From positions 219,759,148 through 219,823,147 of the forward strand of contig CP136061.1 of NCBI GenBank assembly GCA_032622095.1: a stretch of 64,000 bases of DNA, given 5' to 3'. Position numbers and translations under genes: made by a program. Under the pieces are notes generated by a model. The model did not search any database. It was not told the DNA's origin and worked only from the letters and a program-made list of their open reading frames with translations. Numbering within the stretch: the stretch's first letter is position 1; each line of letters opens with the position of its first letter. The stretch comes from Siphonodentalium dalli (taxonomy: Eukaryota > Mollusca > Scaphopoda > Gadilida > Siphonodentaliidae). Shown here one piece after another: positions 1 to 11,490 of this stretch.

Positions 1-2730
1 GACAGTGAACCTTATAAAGTCGAAAAAATAACGCTGGGAATATATGTCTTAGTTAGTCCATTTTCTTTGTAATGTACTTCACTGTATATATATATATATA
101 GGTGAAGGTGCCAACTTGAACGATTTAAGTGACTTTGTGAGCGATTTTTTTGTGCATCGCTTACAATTATGGAATTTCTCCTGGGTAATTAATTCAATAT
201 ATTGCGATATCGGCTCAAAATAGTAACAGAAAACCATGCAATCTAAGCTGTGACCACCCTCCACCAAATACGAAGTAGGATTATTAAGGAAAAGTATTAG
301 CAAAGAAATATATTCCCTGCCTTGTTTGTTCAATGTTATAAAATTCCCTGTCAGAAAGGGTCAGAACTTGCCCAGTTCCCAGGTTTTGTAGTGATGGTAT
401 ATGATCTCTACGGGCGTTAGCCAGAGTAGAGATTCATAGCATTTTCTTGCCTGTCTCGATCTTTTTTTTTTCAATTTTCGTCAGAAAGCAAGTCTATAGT
501 TACCTGTTACAGGGTGTCAATGTGAATATTAATCGTTTTCCCAATCCCAAAATCAAAAATAAGTGGGTTATAAGCTCAACGTTGCAAAAAAAAAATCCTG
601 CCTGCCTGTTGGAAACTGTTCCCAATGTTATCGGAAACAGAGAAGTTTTTTGTTTTGGCCTTAGTTGTAAAATTCACAATCCATGGGGAATGGGTGCAAA
701 CGGCATTTCGCGAACTTGTGATATTTATTTTGATTCCAGAGGGGGTGCAGTTGGAAATTTCAAGGTTGGGTAGCTTCTAGCCGCGTCCCCATGCTGCCGT
801 GCTATTACACAGAGATTCTGTTGTTACCCAGGTAACCAAAACCGCCATATTAGAAATATAAGATTGGCCTAAGAAGAGCAAACATCGCCATGAAGAAAAT
901 GTTCGGGCGTTGTTTCGTTCATCAGAATCACAAGACATGGCGAGTCAGCTGTGTCTGAGATGCGGCGCGTGTGTACTTTGGGTTTACCGTGACATCAACT
1001 CGTACACAGACCACACATTGTTCATACTATCTGCCGTTTACACCCACGACATAAACGCTCTGCATCTATCACATCTATAGTCTGTAGCTATTACCTCCGG
1101 ATTGACTGTAAACAGAATATTTCTCAGTCGCTCTTTTTTGCCAATCCCAAAGTAAGGTAAGTTTTTACATGGCTGATAAAAAGGTTTGATACTGATTCTA
1201 ACGGTCCTATAAATTCTGGATCAGTCCGACTTTTGCTATAAGCTGTGTTGACTCGGATACCACTTACATGTGTCGTGTGTGAGGAGTACTTTCACATAAC
1301 AGTTTTGTGTCAGTGGATGGATATTTATTTGGAGGAACGGCAATGATATAGGTTGATATTGTGATAGTGTCCTATTCTGATACTTATATTCGGATTTTCG
1401 AGGTCTAGCTCCTTAGCCTCGTTTATGAATCGTCAACAACCTACATATATGTATTGTTTTAGGCGTGCTGGTAGCATAAACAATATGTGGTTCTGAGACC
1501 TCGTGTGTTGGACATAAATAGTTTTTAGGATAATAGTCGCAGTTTCCTTATCGCAAATCACCCAAATCTGAATGGTTATCAACAATATGGATTGGAAATA
1601 TATATGCCTGGCAATTATTTCAAGATTTGACTGACACAGGTTCGTCTTTATTTTTATTTGCATGGCAGAATGGTTCACTCTGACGCTTAAAACGGACATA
1701 TTCTTTAAACATCCAAATGTTGTCTACGTAATATGGAAGGATATATAACATAGCTTGATAAATACACGAAAAGTTGATATACGGGCTTCATATGCGCTGA
1801 GATATAACTCCCCTGCAATGTTCCAACTGTTTTAATTTTTTTCGCACAGAAGTGAAACAATCGCTCGTTATTTTTACCATACCATATACTAACAAGGAAC
1901 GCTCTTTTTTATTCCATGCCGAAGAAAGTATTTCGAACACTTGAGTTAGTCTTTCTGTGGCATATCGAGTCCATATCAATATGTAGCACATTTATCGACC
2001 TATGTTGGTCACTGGGTAGCACTGCCGTGCATGAAACAAAAGCGAGCATATATATAACTTGGAACTTCAAACCGCCAGGTTTTTCAGTTTTGGTGGTGGT
2101 GGTGGTGGCTCCGAATCCCGGGTTTGGAGATAGATAGTCCACGGCAGGTAATCAGACTCTGTTATAATATATGTCGGTTTGAAATTCACTGAGACTGGGT
2201 CAATATATATATAATATAGATTATGTATGATTACCGATTCGGTGGAAAGTATATACCGAGGAGTCCGATTGATCGACTGGTACTATAGTCTGTGGTTTTC
2301 TATATTTAGCTCGGGGTTTTCCATCAACAATGGCGAAAGGAACCCCCACCCCCCCCCCCCCAATCACTGACAAATTTCCTATGTGCTTTGAGAAGAATTC
2401 CTCACTGAAAACTTATTGGCAGAACGGAGAATTAGAGCGGTATTCTTGTTGACGATGTTAGCATGCAACTCATATATCAGTATACAATGACAGCCAATTA
2501 GAATTCCTGTGTTCGACTTGACTGATGTTTGACATGCATGCGTGTTGTTGTCAATGTGCGTTCAGACATTTGTGTTGATAAAAATAATTTGAGAACTAAA
2601 TAGCAACGTTGCGCGAAATAGTTCTTTAGTTTTAGTATGACTTTCCAAACTTAAAGTTCGAAATTACATAAATTTTGTTCGATATTGTGTGTGCTTGATA
2701 AAGGCAGCATGTGCATAGCTATGTTCGCTT
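1..2730. other. Left flank, no recognisable gene
   Basis: No open frame here resembles a known protein. A short TA run lies near 84-101 and a run of C at 2350-2361. The segment 780-1156 is less AT-rich than its surroundings and ends in a strong donor-like site; it is listed separately. The remainder is AT-rich unique-looking sequence with no clear repeat structure. Confidence 0.5.
780..1156 (+). other. Possible non-coding first exon with strong splice donor
   Basis: This stretch ends in AAAGTAAG followed by gtaagttttt, an excellent 5' splice site. It contains short upstream-type open frames, the longest being 938-1081 (47 codons, starting MASQLCLRCGAC). It could be the untranslated first exon of the CARD-LRR gene downstream on the same strand, or of an unrelated transcript. 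There is no homology support; only the donor and base composition suggest it. Confidence 0.15.

Positions 2731-2732
<2 letters not shown>

Positions 2733-2807
<75 letters not shown>
2733..2807. repeat. (TA)n microsatellite, about 75 bp
   Basis: An uninterrupted TA dinucleotide run. It is likely polymorphic in length and difficult to assemble. Confidence 0.95.
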
Positions 2808-2810
<3 letters not shown>

Positions 2811-3739
2811 TATTAAGTTCACAAAATGTGGGTAAAATGTCCCCGGTGGCAGTGGTCTTATCGAGTCAGCAAGGGAGATAAACCCCCTATGGGTCTGACT
2901 CTTAAAACAGTCGTGGTTAACTGTGCATGCAAGTGTATTCGCTTGACTCCTCGGACTGTATTGCGTCCAATGACAGCTTTACAGAGTGAACAATTCATGA
3001 AAGCAATTCCGTTATACCAAGTGCCATAACATCAAAAGAATCCATGGAATTTATGTTTCCTGTTCCCTACATTCGCACCGCGAAATCGATATACAGCTTG
3101 TATCGAGCTTATACTCAAGTCGGTTTATGGTTGTGAAACATGCAAAGGCGGCATCTCAGTATACCCACTTCACTCTATTAGACAATGTCATGTATAAAGA
3201 TCACTTGTGCGCGTGAAATCTAATTTCTCTATTGACCTGGAGTTCATCCGGAGATATTCTTCAAGTTCATTAAGACGAATAAATTGGTTCTTAAACTCCC
3301 TTAATAACAGTTCAAAGGCCCGCTCATTCCAAGAGCGTGTCACGATTGTCATTGGACAGCCAATAAATTGATTTTCAAACATATGTCCCGACCCGCCCTT
3401 TATTGGACGTCGTTGCCTATTTTCCGAGTCATTTGCTCTGGGACCGGGACAGAGATCACCGCGGACTCTTCTACCTAATTGTTTTAAACAATTTATGATG
3501 TTATCTCACGGCATTGTGATTAATTCAGAATTTCACGTGACACACTATCTGCTTTTAAAATGACACGAGCGTCGAAGAGAACTCCTTGGGGATTCGGGGT
3601 TTAGTATGTGACTCATGGAATCAACAGGGTTGGCTTGGAAGAGTGTGCGCGCGCGTTTCGATTATGATAATGTCCAATCGATTTTATTCTCGCATCGGAT
3701 CTGGAGTCCGGATCCAGGAAGCGCTTTGCACGTCTTAAA
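2808..3739. other. Non-coding spacer
   Basis: No convincing coding exon or repeat family is visible. Composition becomes less AT-rich toward 3600-3740, just before the candidate exon, which would fit a promoter-proximal position, but no TATA box or other core element could be assigned. Confidence 0.4.
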
Positions 3740-3863
3740 ATGAGCGTGTGCCCGATTCTCATGCACGTGGAACGTGCGGTGTGTCTGTCAGATCTAAGCG
3801 ATGCCCAGTTAGATTCTGCTACTCTAGAAGTGGACGAGCTTGTTATATCCAGGGACGTTGGAG
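3740..3863 (+). CDS. Candidate first coding exon of the CARD-LRR gene
   Basis: An ATG at 3740 opens 41 codons (MSVCPILMHVERAVCLSDLS at the start, ending ELVISRDVG) and runs into a good donor, GGAG followed by gtagga. The exon ends with one base of a split codon. The acceptor of the large CARD-LRR exon at 15218 needs exactly one incoming base, so the two can be joined in frame (G plus AT gives Asp). No domain is recognisable. The implied intron is about 11.3 kb, most of it transposable elements. The evidence is phase, donor quality and a normal-looking amino-acid mix only; other first exons remain possible. Confidence 0.3.
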
Positions 3864-5566
3864 GTAGGATAGACAATGTTTCTCTTGTTTTATTTTTTCC
3901 CCGTTATGATGAATTGTGTGAGTCAGTATTACGTAACCATGTATGGCGTTATATTAACCTATATATCTTATATTTCGCCGATGATAATTATTTTTTAATC
4001 GAGATATTTAAATGAAATGGATATTGTCAATATAATATGCCTATTCAAACACGTTTTCTTATTTTAAATGTTTCTCTTGTTTCTCTTAAATGAAATCTTT
4101 ATTTACATCGGAGATGCCTATTGTGAACATTTCGACTGATCATTACATTTTGGGCCGCGTCTTCAGCTATAAATCACAGTGTTCAACAACTTTATGATAG
4201 GGCAACACTTTCCTACCTCGTTTAATTCATCCTTATACTTTATTTTGTTTTACATAGTTATATTGCGTGCTCAATATACGGGCTCAATCGGCAGTTTATA
4301 AATACTTCTTGAGATGACTTTGTCTTTTGAATAATGGCTTGTCTCGGTGAAATCTTATCTTTTGCGTTTAGTTTGGTTTTGCGCCCTGGCAGTCGCTGGC
4401 TCTTCGCCACCACGGAGACCAAAACTTGTCTTTGCATGTGGACACCGCTTACATATTATAGTATAGAAGGCAAATACGTGCTTTCTTTACGCTGGAAGAC
4501 AAACACTTGCCTCGTTTGTGCCAGGTCGATGCCAACAGTGCCGTTCAGTTTGGTAGCTGCATATATATAGCGAGGAATTGCACATGTGGTAACATGTTTC
4601 GGTGCGACCTTACGATCTACTTGTATATTGGCAGTAGGCTAAACGTACTTTTACTGAATCATACCACATGTACTTGTTATCATGAATGTGGCTACATGGT
4701 GTCTCACCGATATAGATCATACCATGGACCTCTACTCCAAATGTTTGATGTTGTGACAGGGAATTCTATAAGTTGCATTGCAAAAACGGTGCAGGTATAA
4801 TATATTTCTTAGTTAATATCTGTTCCTTAATAATGTATTTCGCTGCAGATGAGGGTCCCAAGCTGGAATATATTTTATATATGCCTAATAATATGATCTT
4901 GAGGGCGTTACCATTTCTGACTATGGTTTTCTTGTCATAAATGTCTCGCGCAGATCAGAACATTCGTCAGCTAAATCACAGTATTGTCACGCAGCATCCC
5001 GGGGAGGGAGTGCACGCGAGAGCCCGTTATACATGGGGTGCATGCTGCAGCTGGATAAACAATTTCTGCGTTTAAGTATAACGCCGATCCAGTCTAGTAG
5101 TTTTAGCTCACCTGAGACGAAGTCCGGTGGAGCTATGGTCATTACTCCTCGTCCGAAGGACGGATGGATGGACGTCCGTCCGTCATTTCGTCTGTCAATA
5201 ATCGTCTTCTCCAGAACCATAAGACCGAATGGGTTCATATTTGGTGTGAATATTCCCTAGTTGACTAACATTCAGATTTGTTCACCAGGTCAGTTATTTG
5301 CGAAACCAGGGCCATAACTCTATTCCTCCATAGTAATTCTTAAAAAACGACTTCTTCTCAAGAACCATTTTGGCCTATTTAGCTTATATTTGGTATGGAG
5401 GGTCCTTGGGTGACTGGGGTTCAGATTTGTTCAACTGGGGTTACTCAATATCCACATTTCTCCCAGCAGATAGTGGGTTGCATGAATGAAATTTAATCCA
5501 ATGTGTTGACTACTATCTAAAATACAAATGTACCTGTTTGACAGTTAAGAAGTTTAGTATTAGCGT
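3864..5566. other. Non-coding, includes a degenerate dispersed repeat
   Basis: No gene is seen. From about 5090 to 5460 the sequence has the style of tandem repeats common in molluscs: it repeats the order 'gtccg' cluster, 'ccataa/agaacca', 'atttggt', and 'ggtgaatattcc/gggtgactggggttcagatttgttca'. It resembles the better-preserved arrays at 53.6-54.1 kb in organisation, though not base for base. Confidence 0.4.
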
Positions 5567-5705
5567 GCCCTTCCATGACCGGAGCTGTGCTGGTGCAGTA
5601 TTAAAGACCATGTGCCAGTGCATTCTCTTATATATGCGAGTCTCCCATATATAAGAGAATTCACTGGCTTTCAATGTCAAGGAAATATTGTTAGGCCAAT
5701 GTAGT
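5567..5705. mobile_element. Truncated copy of double-hairpin MITE, family B
   Basis: It starts with the family-B terminus cccttccatgaccggagc and carries one hairpin made of tgcattctcttatatatgcg and its complement. The second hairpin and right terminus are missing, so the copy is broken at about 5705. Confidence 0.6.
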
Positions 5706-6021
5706 CAGTCTTCCAAATAAATCACACATGTCCTATTCTCGCAAGGATGTCCCCACGGGACAGTTGTATGGGGGAAAGTGAAATAATATGATAATTAGTT
5801 CACGATATATGTAAGATATGAAAGTCTGTAGAAGTTGGAGCAAAAATAGAGGGGTTTGCAATCGGAGTATTCTGACATGTTGTTAACAGATAGTTATAGC
5901 CTGAATTGGTCGTTGTCGCAGATCTACGAGGAAAGCTATCGATCATAAAAAAACGAGGATTAGGTTTCTTAGGATCTCCAAAACGAGCAGATCCATTGCC
6001 CATCATATCCCTAACTGTAAA

Positions 6022-6258
6022 TTAACCCTTCCATGAATGGAACATCCTGACATTTTACTAAAACTCTGTGCCAATGTATTCTCGTATATATAAGAGTCTC
6101 CCAAATATAGGGAGCCTCGCCGCATATATATAAGAGAATACATTGACCTATCATTATTTACTTTTACCTCCATTTGGGAGACTCGTATATATATACAATA
6201 ATGCACTGGCACATGATCTGTAATGTTGCAGCAGCTAGTTCCATCATGAAAGTGTTAC
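6022..6258. mobile_element. Double-hairpin MITE, family B, TTAA-flanked
   Basis: The left end reads TTAA then cccttccatgaatgg. Inside are two hairpins built on the catatataagagaatgcattgg module, and the right end is a degenerate complement (ccatcatgaaagtgtta). TTAA target sites with termini starting CCC are typical of piggyBac-type elements. There is no coding capacity, so it must be mobilised in trans if at all. Confidence 0.6.
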
Positions 6259-7045
6259 ACGGGAAGTAAATTGCTGGTACAGCGAAGCATTTTGATAATA
6301 AAATATTTGAGCATGCTAATAACATTTAATATTTCCTATAGCATGTTGCTACCCATTGTATATTGCATTGTTGATTAACTGGATCAAGTTTCATGTAGTT
6401 GCTCTTGGTATGTATTCCAAACCGTTCATTGTCAGTTCCTCTTTTGTAGCTCAGGATAGCTATGTGGAACTTTCTCCAACATAACTTGATTCAAATAACA
6501 CTATTTGTGTTACCTTGGACATAACCGGAGTTTTGGAAATAAGCCAGCTTCAAATTCTTTGACTGCATGTAAAGGGACAACACAGAAACCACATCAGGAC
6601 AGCTTCGTTGTGTTATATTGTATACAATCGGTTGATTAAGAAATTGTCTTCCTTGGGAAATAAAACTCCCATTCAAAGTTTCTGATCAATTCACTAATTT
6701 GCATATAGCATTTTGCTAAGCAAAACAAAACAGTTATTTTGACTCCCTCAGATTAGGTTGCCCAGCATCCAAGCATTCGTTCATCTATCACGTACCTCGA
6801 TATCACAACTCCAAATGTTACAACATCAGCTGAGACGGTGTGTTTTAAATGTCAAGCCTTCTAGTTCCAAGGGAACAATTTGTAAATTATTCATTGGGCC
6901 AGTGTGAAATAGTAAAACAGATAGGACAGTTTATTAAAATTCCGTTTCATGTGAGATTTATATATAAGATCGCGATGGATGTGGGTTCTCTATATATCTC
7001 GTGTTTTTGAGATCCAGGTCAATTTGTATATCAAACTTACTTAAC

Positions 7046-7446
7046 TTAACCCTTTACCCAACAGAAGGGCCCTGTGCCAATGCATTCTCTTATATATGCG
7101 AGTCGGCCATAGGTCGCCTCGCATATATAAGAGAATGCATTGGCTTAACACATTAAAAATGATAAAATTGTTAAAGAATGTAAGAAAAAATGGTAAAAAG
7201 TGTTAAAAAAAGGGGTTTTTTTAGGCCAATGCATTCTCTTATATATGCGAGGCGACCTATGGTCGACTCGCATATATAAGAGAATGCATTGGCACAGGGC
7301 ATAACTGTAACTATCACAATGTGGTCAAGGAGCCGGTTCCAATGATATCCATATTTGTATGGTTCTATTGAGACAGACCGAAGATATTTTAGGCTGTTGA
7401 AGCTTTATTTGGCCGGTTTTGGCCGTTTTGTTGGGTAAAGGATTAA
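7046..7446. mobile_element. Double-hairpin MITE, family A, copy 1
   Basis: It is bounded by TTAA at both ends. The terminal inverted repeat is ccctttacccaaca at the left with tgttgggtaaagg at the right. It holds two near-perfect hairpins based on ccaatgcattctcttatata, separated by an A/T-rich linker. The orientation is opposite to the copies at 13.5 and 56.3 kb. It is about 400 bp with no ORF. The TTAA target and CCC terminus suggest a piggyBac-like non-autonomous element. Confidence 0.8.
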
Positions 7447-8116
7447 AGTCAGATTTAGGTAAGTAGGAAAATACGAATTTCACTGTGGGCTAGCATGCAG
7501 TCGAGTGCTCATCAGATTTGGAAATGATGTATATAACATGCAATTATATATATCTGATTGTGGGTCGTACGTTCAATATTCGGAATATCATTGGAAGAAG
7601 CCACATATAGTGTGGACAACTGCACTGGCCAATACGTTACAGATAGCTCATATATATGCATAGAGAAAGCAAGGAATGTATCCAGACACGATATTTTATC
7701 ATTTTTCTAGAGACTTGGATTAAATGGTTGTGCAAATATACGCGATCAATAACAGCGTCTCGCCTTGTCGGTAAACACTTTATTCATGAGCACACGTACT
7801 TACATCAACCTTGTCTATATTGCGTCCTTTGGGAGTAAATCATATTTTATGGTTTCTGAATAAATCTGCGTATCATGATAACTATTATAACTGATTGGAT
7901 CTGGATGGTGGTTATCACCAGTGTATGCTGGATCTTCTGAGATATTTCGCTTTTATGAATATTAGGTAAATAGATTCCTGAGATGAAGACACTCTTTATG
8001 AATATTGTGGTTAGATGGCATAAAGCCACATGTTCGATTTATCATGGGGACTCCATTTGCAAGTCCATGTGAGTAAATCGGTCGCATTTCCATGATGTCG
8101 CTCTATAGGGGTAGGG
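7447..8116. other. Non-coding spacer
   Basis: AT-rich sequence without a recognisable gene or repeat. Short open frames exist but have no protein-like features. Confidence 0.4.
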
Positions 8117-8275
8117 TTTTCTATTCCGAAGGTTCATTATTCCGAAGGTTCGCTATTCCGAAGGTTCATTATTCCGAGGGTTCCCTATTCCGAAGGTTCA
8201 TTATTCCGAAGGTTCGCTATTCCGAAGGTTCGCTATTCCGAAGGTTCGCTATTCCGAAGGTTCGCTATTCCGAAT
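8117..8275. repeat. 16-bp tandem array (ttccgaaggttcgcta)
   Basis: About ten head-to-tail units of 16 bp, the last half alternating between gttcatta and gttcgcta. The array keeps an open frame across it, which is only a by-product of the repeat. The same unit in reverse orientation occurs at 12028-12075, so the two arrays bracket about 3.9 kb. Confidence 0.85.
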
Positions 8276-8619
8276 GTGTTCTATTCTGGGCGTATTTAAC
8301 CAGTAATTTCATCAAAATTTGCATGAAAAATACTATTATACTAGTATTCACAAATAGTAGGACCTACATTTATAAACCCCATTCTAATTCCCAAATTGTC
8401 CCAGATGTCGGTTATTATTAGCAAGAAGAAAGTGTCAGTTTATCGTTTATTATGCAAAGTTGAAAAAAACGATGACTGCATGATTGAAATAAACTACATG
8501 TGAGAGATACAGTCTGTCCGAACTGGCAATCTGTATTTGAAAGAAAAATCAACCGCCAGATCACATATATAAAATATATGCCATACTATATACACTGCAA
8601 AAAAAAAATCCTATAAACG

Positions 8620-8960
8620 CGTTTAATTAAAAACACCTGAGAGACACACTTATAAGACACGTGGTCTGTTTTAGTAAAAACACACGTGTTTTATAATTAA
8701 AGCACCAGTGTTTATATGAAAACATTTCACAGTATTTTATAATAAGCACTCCATCCAATTATGAATAAACACCAGTGTTTATATAAAAACACGTCATAGT
8801 GTTTTAAAATCAACACTCTATCCGATTATGAATAAACACTAGTGTTTATATTAAAACATGTCATAGCGTTTTATAATAAACACACAACGTGTTGATTTTC
8901 CAGACACACTTTATAAACACTATGACGTGTTTATTATTATGAAAATAAAACACCCGATGT
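8620..8960. repeat. Cluster of AAACAC/GTGTTT palindromic repeats
   Basis: Repeated units such as aaacaccagtgtttatat alternate with tttataataaacac. Many are short palindromes. A second cluster in the same style lies at 11140-11475 and the pair marks the subterminal regions of the element that contains them. Confidence 0.7.
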
Positions 8961-9296
8961 GTTTATAAATATTTTATTCTCAAAAACAAATTTCGGTACA
9001 ATTCAACAAATTGTTCAACATCATCTTCAAAATGTTCATTGGTTAACTAGTGTTTCGATTGGTCGTCAATTTGATAAGAACACAAAATGTTCTTAAACTC
9101 ATGGAACTATAGGTTGTTTCGAACTAGTTCGATGTGATCCTCGTGCATGTGCATGCAAATAACTGGTCGACGTTGAATGAATGTAGAATATTATATACAT
9201 TTAGAATTAAAGATGGATTTGTTTGCGGAGATTGAGATTTATTTTATATTTGACTATAATTATTATCAATTGTCATTTTTGAATCCACCTTGTTTC

Positions 9297-9553
9297 TTAA
9301 CACTTTCACGACGGGAGCTGCGCTGTTGCAGCATTAAATATCACGTGTCATTGATTCTCTTACTTAAGCGAGTCTCTCACGGGGAGCATCGCATATCTAA
9401 GATAATGCATTGGCTTACAAGATCAATATTGATTGGCCAATGTATTATCTTGTATATGCGAGGCTCTCTATGGGAGACTCGCATATATAAGAGAATGCAT
9501 TGGAATATGGTTTTCGCAAAACTTCAGGAAGCTCCAGTCATGGAATTAGGGTA
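9297..9553. mobile_element. Double-hairpin MITE, family B
   Basis: It begins TTAA cactttcacgacgggagc and ends tccagtcatggaattaggg. Two diverged hairpins of the ccaatgcattctcttatata type lie inside. It is inserted in the larger element 8592-11490. Confidence 0.65.
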
Positions 9554-9840
9554 AAAACCATAAATGACTCAAATGTCGTATAATGGTACGAGTCTTTGGT
9601 TTCTTGTAAATCCATATTATAGTATTTAAAGTCACGTGGTTTCTGATAAATCCATTGTGAGAATATTAAAAGTCACGTGGTTTCTTTCAATCCAATGCTG
9701 TGAATTAAAAAATGTTCTGATAAATCATGTGTATATAGTTCCTGATATAATCCAGTGATTCTTTATGTGTAGTCCAATGCCGTGCAGTTCCATATACTGT
9801 ATATCTAGTTATACGCTATAGACCATATTGTATGTTGAAC

Positions 9841-9843
<3 letters not shown>

Positions 9844-9888
<45 letters not shown>
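9844..9888. repeat. (TA)n microsatellite, about 44 bp
   Basis: Simple TA dinucleotide run. Confidence 0.95.
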
Positions 9889-9890
<2 letters not shown>

Positions 9891-11490
9891 AATATTTCGT
9901 CGTATGTAGAATCCATGTATATCCCGTATAATGGCTCTGAATCCCATATTTGGGACCATCTCCGAGGTTTTGGAGAGAAGTTGTAGTTTAATCTTCTGCC
10001 TCTGTTTTGAGTACAAGATGACTGATCATCAGATCACTGATGGAATCTCTGTGCACGGAAAGCTTGTGTTTCAGTTTATCACTGCATGCTCTTCATAATA
10101 TTTAAATCATGGTTTCAAATCTCAGCTCGTGCCGTTATACAACTCGTGTGCTCCGTCAGTCCTCCATTTGTGTACACTAACTGCGTAATATCTCGCCAGT
10201 TCCTTAACTTTCCCGTCTCCTGTAATATTGCCTTGTCATTCAGAATCCTGAAACAATGAAGATTTAAAATTAATTAATTAAACTTTAGTGAAAATATCTG
10301 AAAAGCAAACAGCAACTTAGATCATTCGTATATATAGCGGTCATATTATAAACCGTTTAATACGGATACTTGGTGATATTCTGACTTGTGTTGACAGCGA
10401 ACTTTATAATATTGAAAAACTAATGCAGGGACCATTGAATTAATTAATACACGGGAAATGTTCATCATTGTAAGAGACGCAAATCAAAATCGCTCACCAA
10501 AGTCACTTAAATCATGCAATCGCGAGCTTGGACATTCACCAACCCGTACGTGCAAGACAGATACATAATATACGGTCAGTAATAATGATTTTAGAATAAA
10601 GGGTTTGAAACTTATGTGCCGCTTTAAATTTTGTTTTACCATTGGTGAGACTAGCCCCCAAAACGGATTCTATATTCTTGCAACTCAAAAAGATACACGC
10701 GTAACTGAGATAGTTTGAGATTTAGAGAGTGTCACCCTATCCATTGCAGATGACATGCACATATACAATATATCCTTTTCATTTCGATATAGATCGATTA
10801 TATCTGCATTAGTTCTTGCTAATACCATAGATATAAACTTACCTCAATTTCACGATACCACAAAATCCAAAGAAGACTGTTATTCTATGAAGAATTGATT
10901 GAACATTGAGTTATAAACATCACAGACAAATAGATACAGTAAACATACACAATGCAGAGTGTGATTTAAATGAGGCCAAAATTAACTGGCTTTCCATGCG
11001 TGGTAACTTAGCACAGATGTTATTCCATCCAAAAGTCACCGAATTCTACCATATCAATGGTATTGTATTACACCCAGCAGATTATTTGATAGACAAATCA
11101 CAGCATGATACATGTCGGGGAAGTCGCTCGCGCGTAGTCATAAACGCTGGTGTTTTAGACATACATCAATATATAAACGCTGGCGTTTTATACCATAGGC
11201 AACAAGTGCAATTAGCCATAAATATTTGTTTAAGAACATTTATTACCACATATTTTTATTTTAAAGTTAATTTGTAGTTGAATTAATAAATTGGACAATT
11301 GTATTCAGATTTTAAAGTACAGTGCTGCACTGTCGCAGATAGTAATGCAACTGTTTAAGACATGTCGAGTGTTTTATTATAAACACTAGCGATTTCATAT
11401 GTTACAAATAAACACATGATCCGTATATTTATAAACACTACCAATTTTAATAAAACATGTGACACGTTTATTTATCTTTAAATTTTTAGC

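Larger units (their letters stand above)
8592..11490. mobile_element. Probable 2.9-kb non-autonomous DNA transposon with CACTGC termini
   Basis: The left end tacactgcaaaaaaaaaatc and the right end (complement tacactgctaaaaatttaaa) form imperfect terminal inverted repeats. Just inside each end are many copies of an aaacac..gtgttt motif (8620-8960 and 11140-11475), i.e. similar subterminal regions. The middle carries a TA microsatellite and one family-B MITE, so it has been invaded. The only sizeable open frame (10906-11277) is unlike any transposase I know. The boundary is judged from the inverted ends only. Confidence 0.45.

Noticed and set aside
8092-8421. 109-codon + strand ORF
   Set aside because: Most of it is the translation of the 16-bp tandem array (repeating FRRFAIPKV-like text); not a gene.
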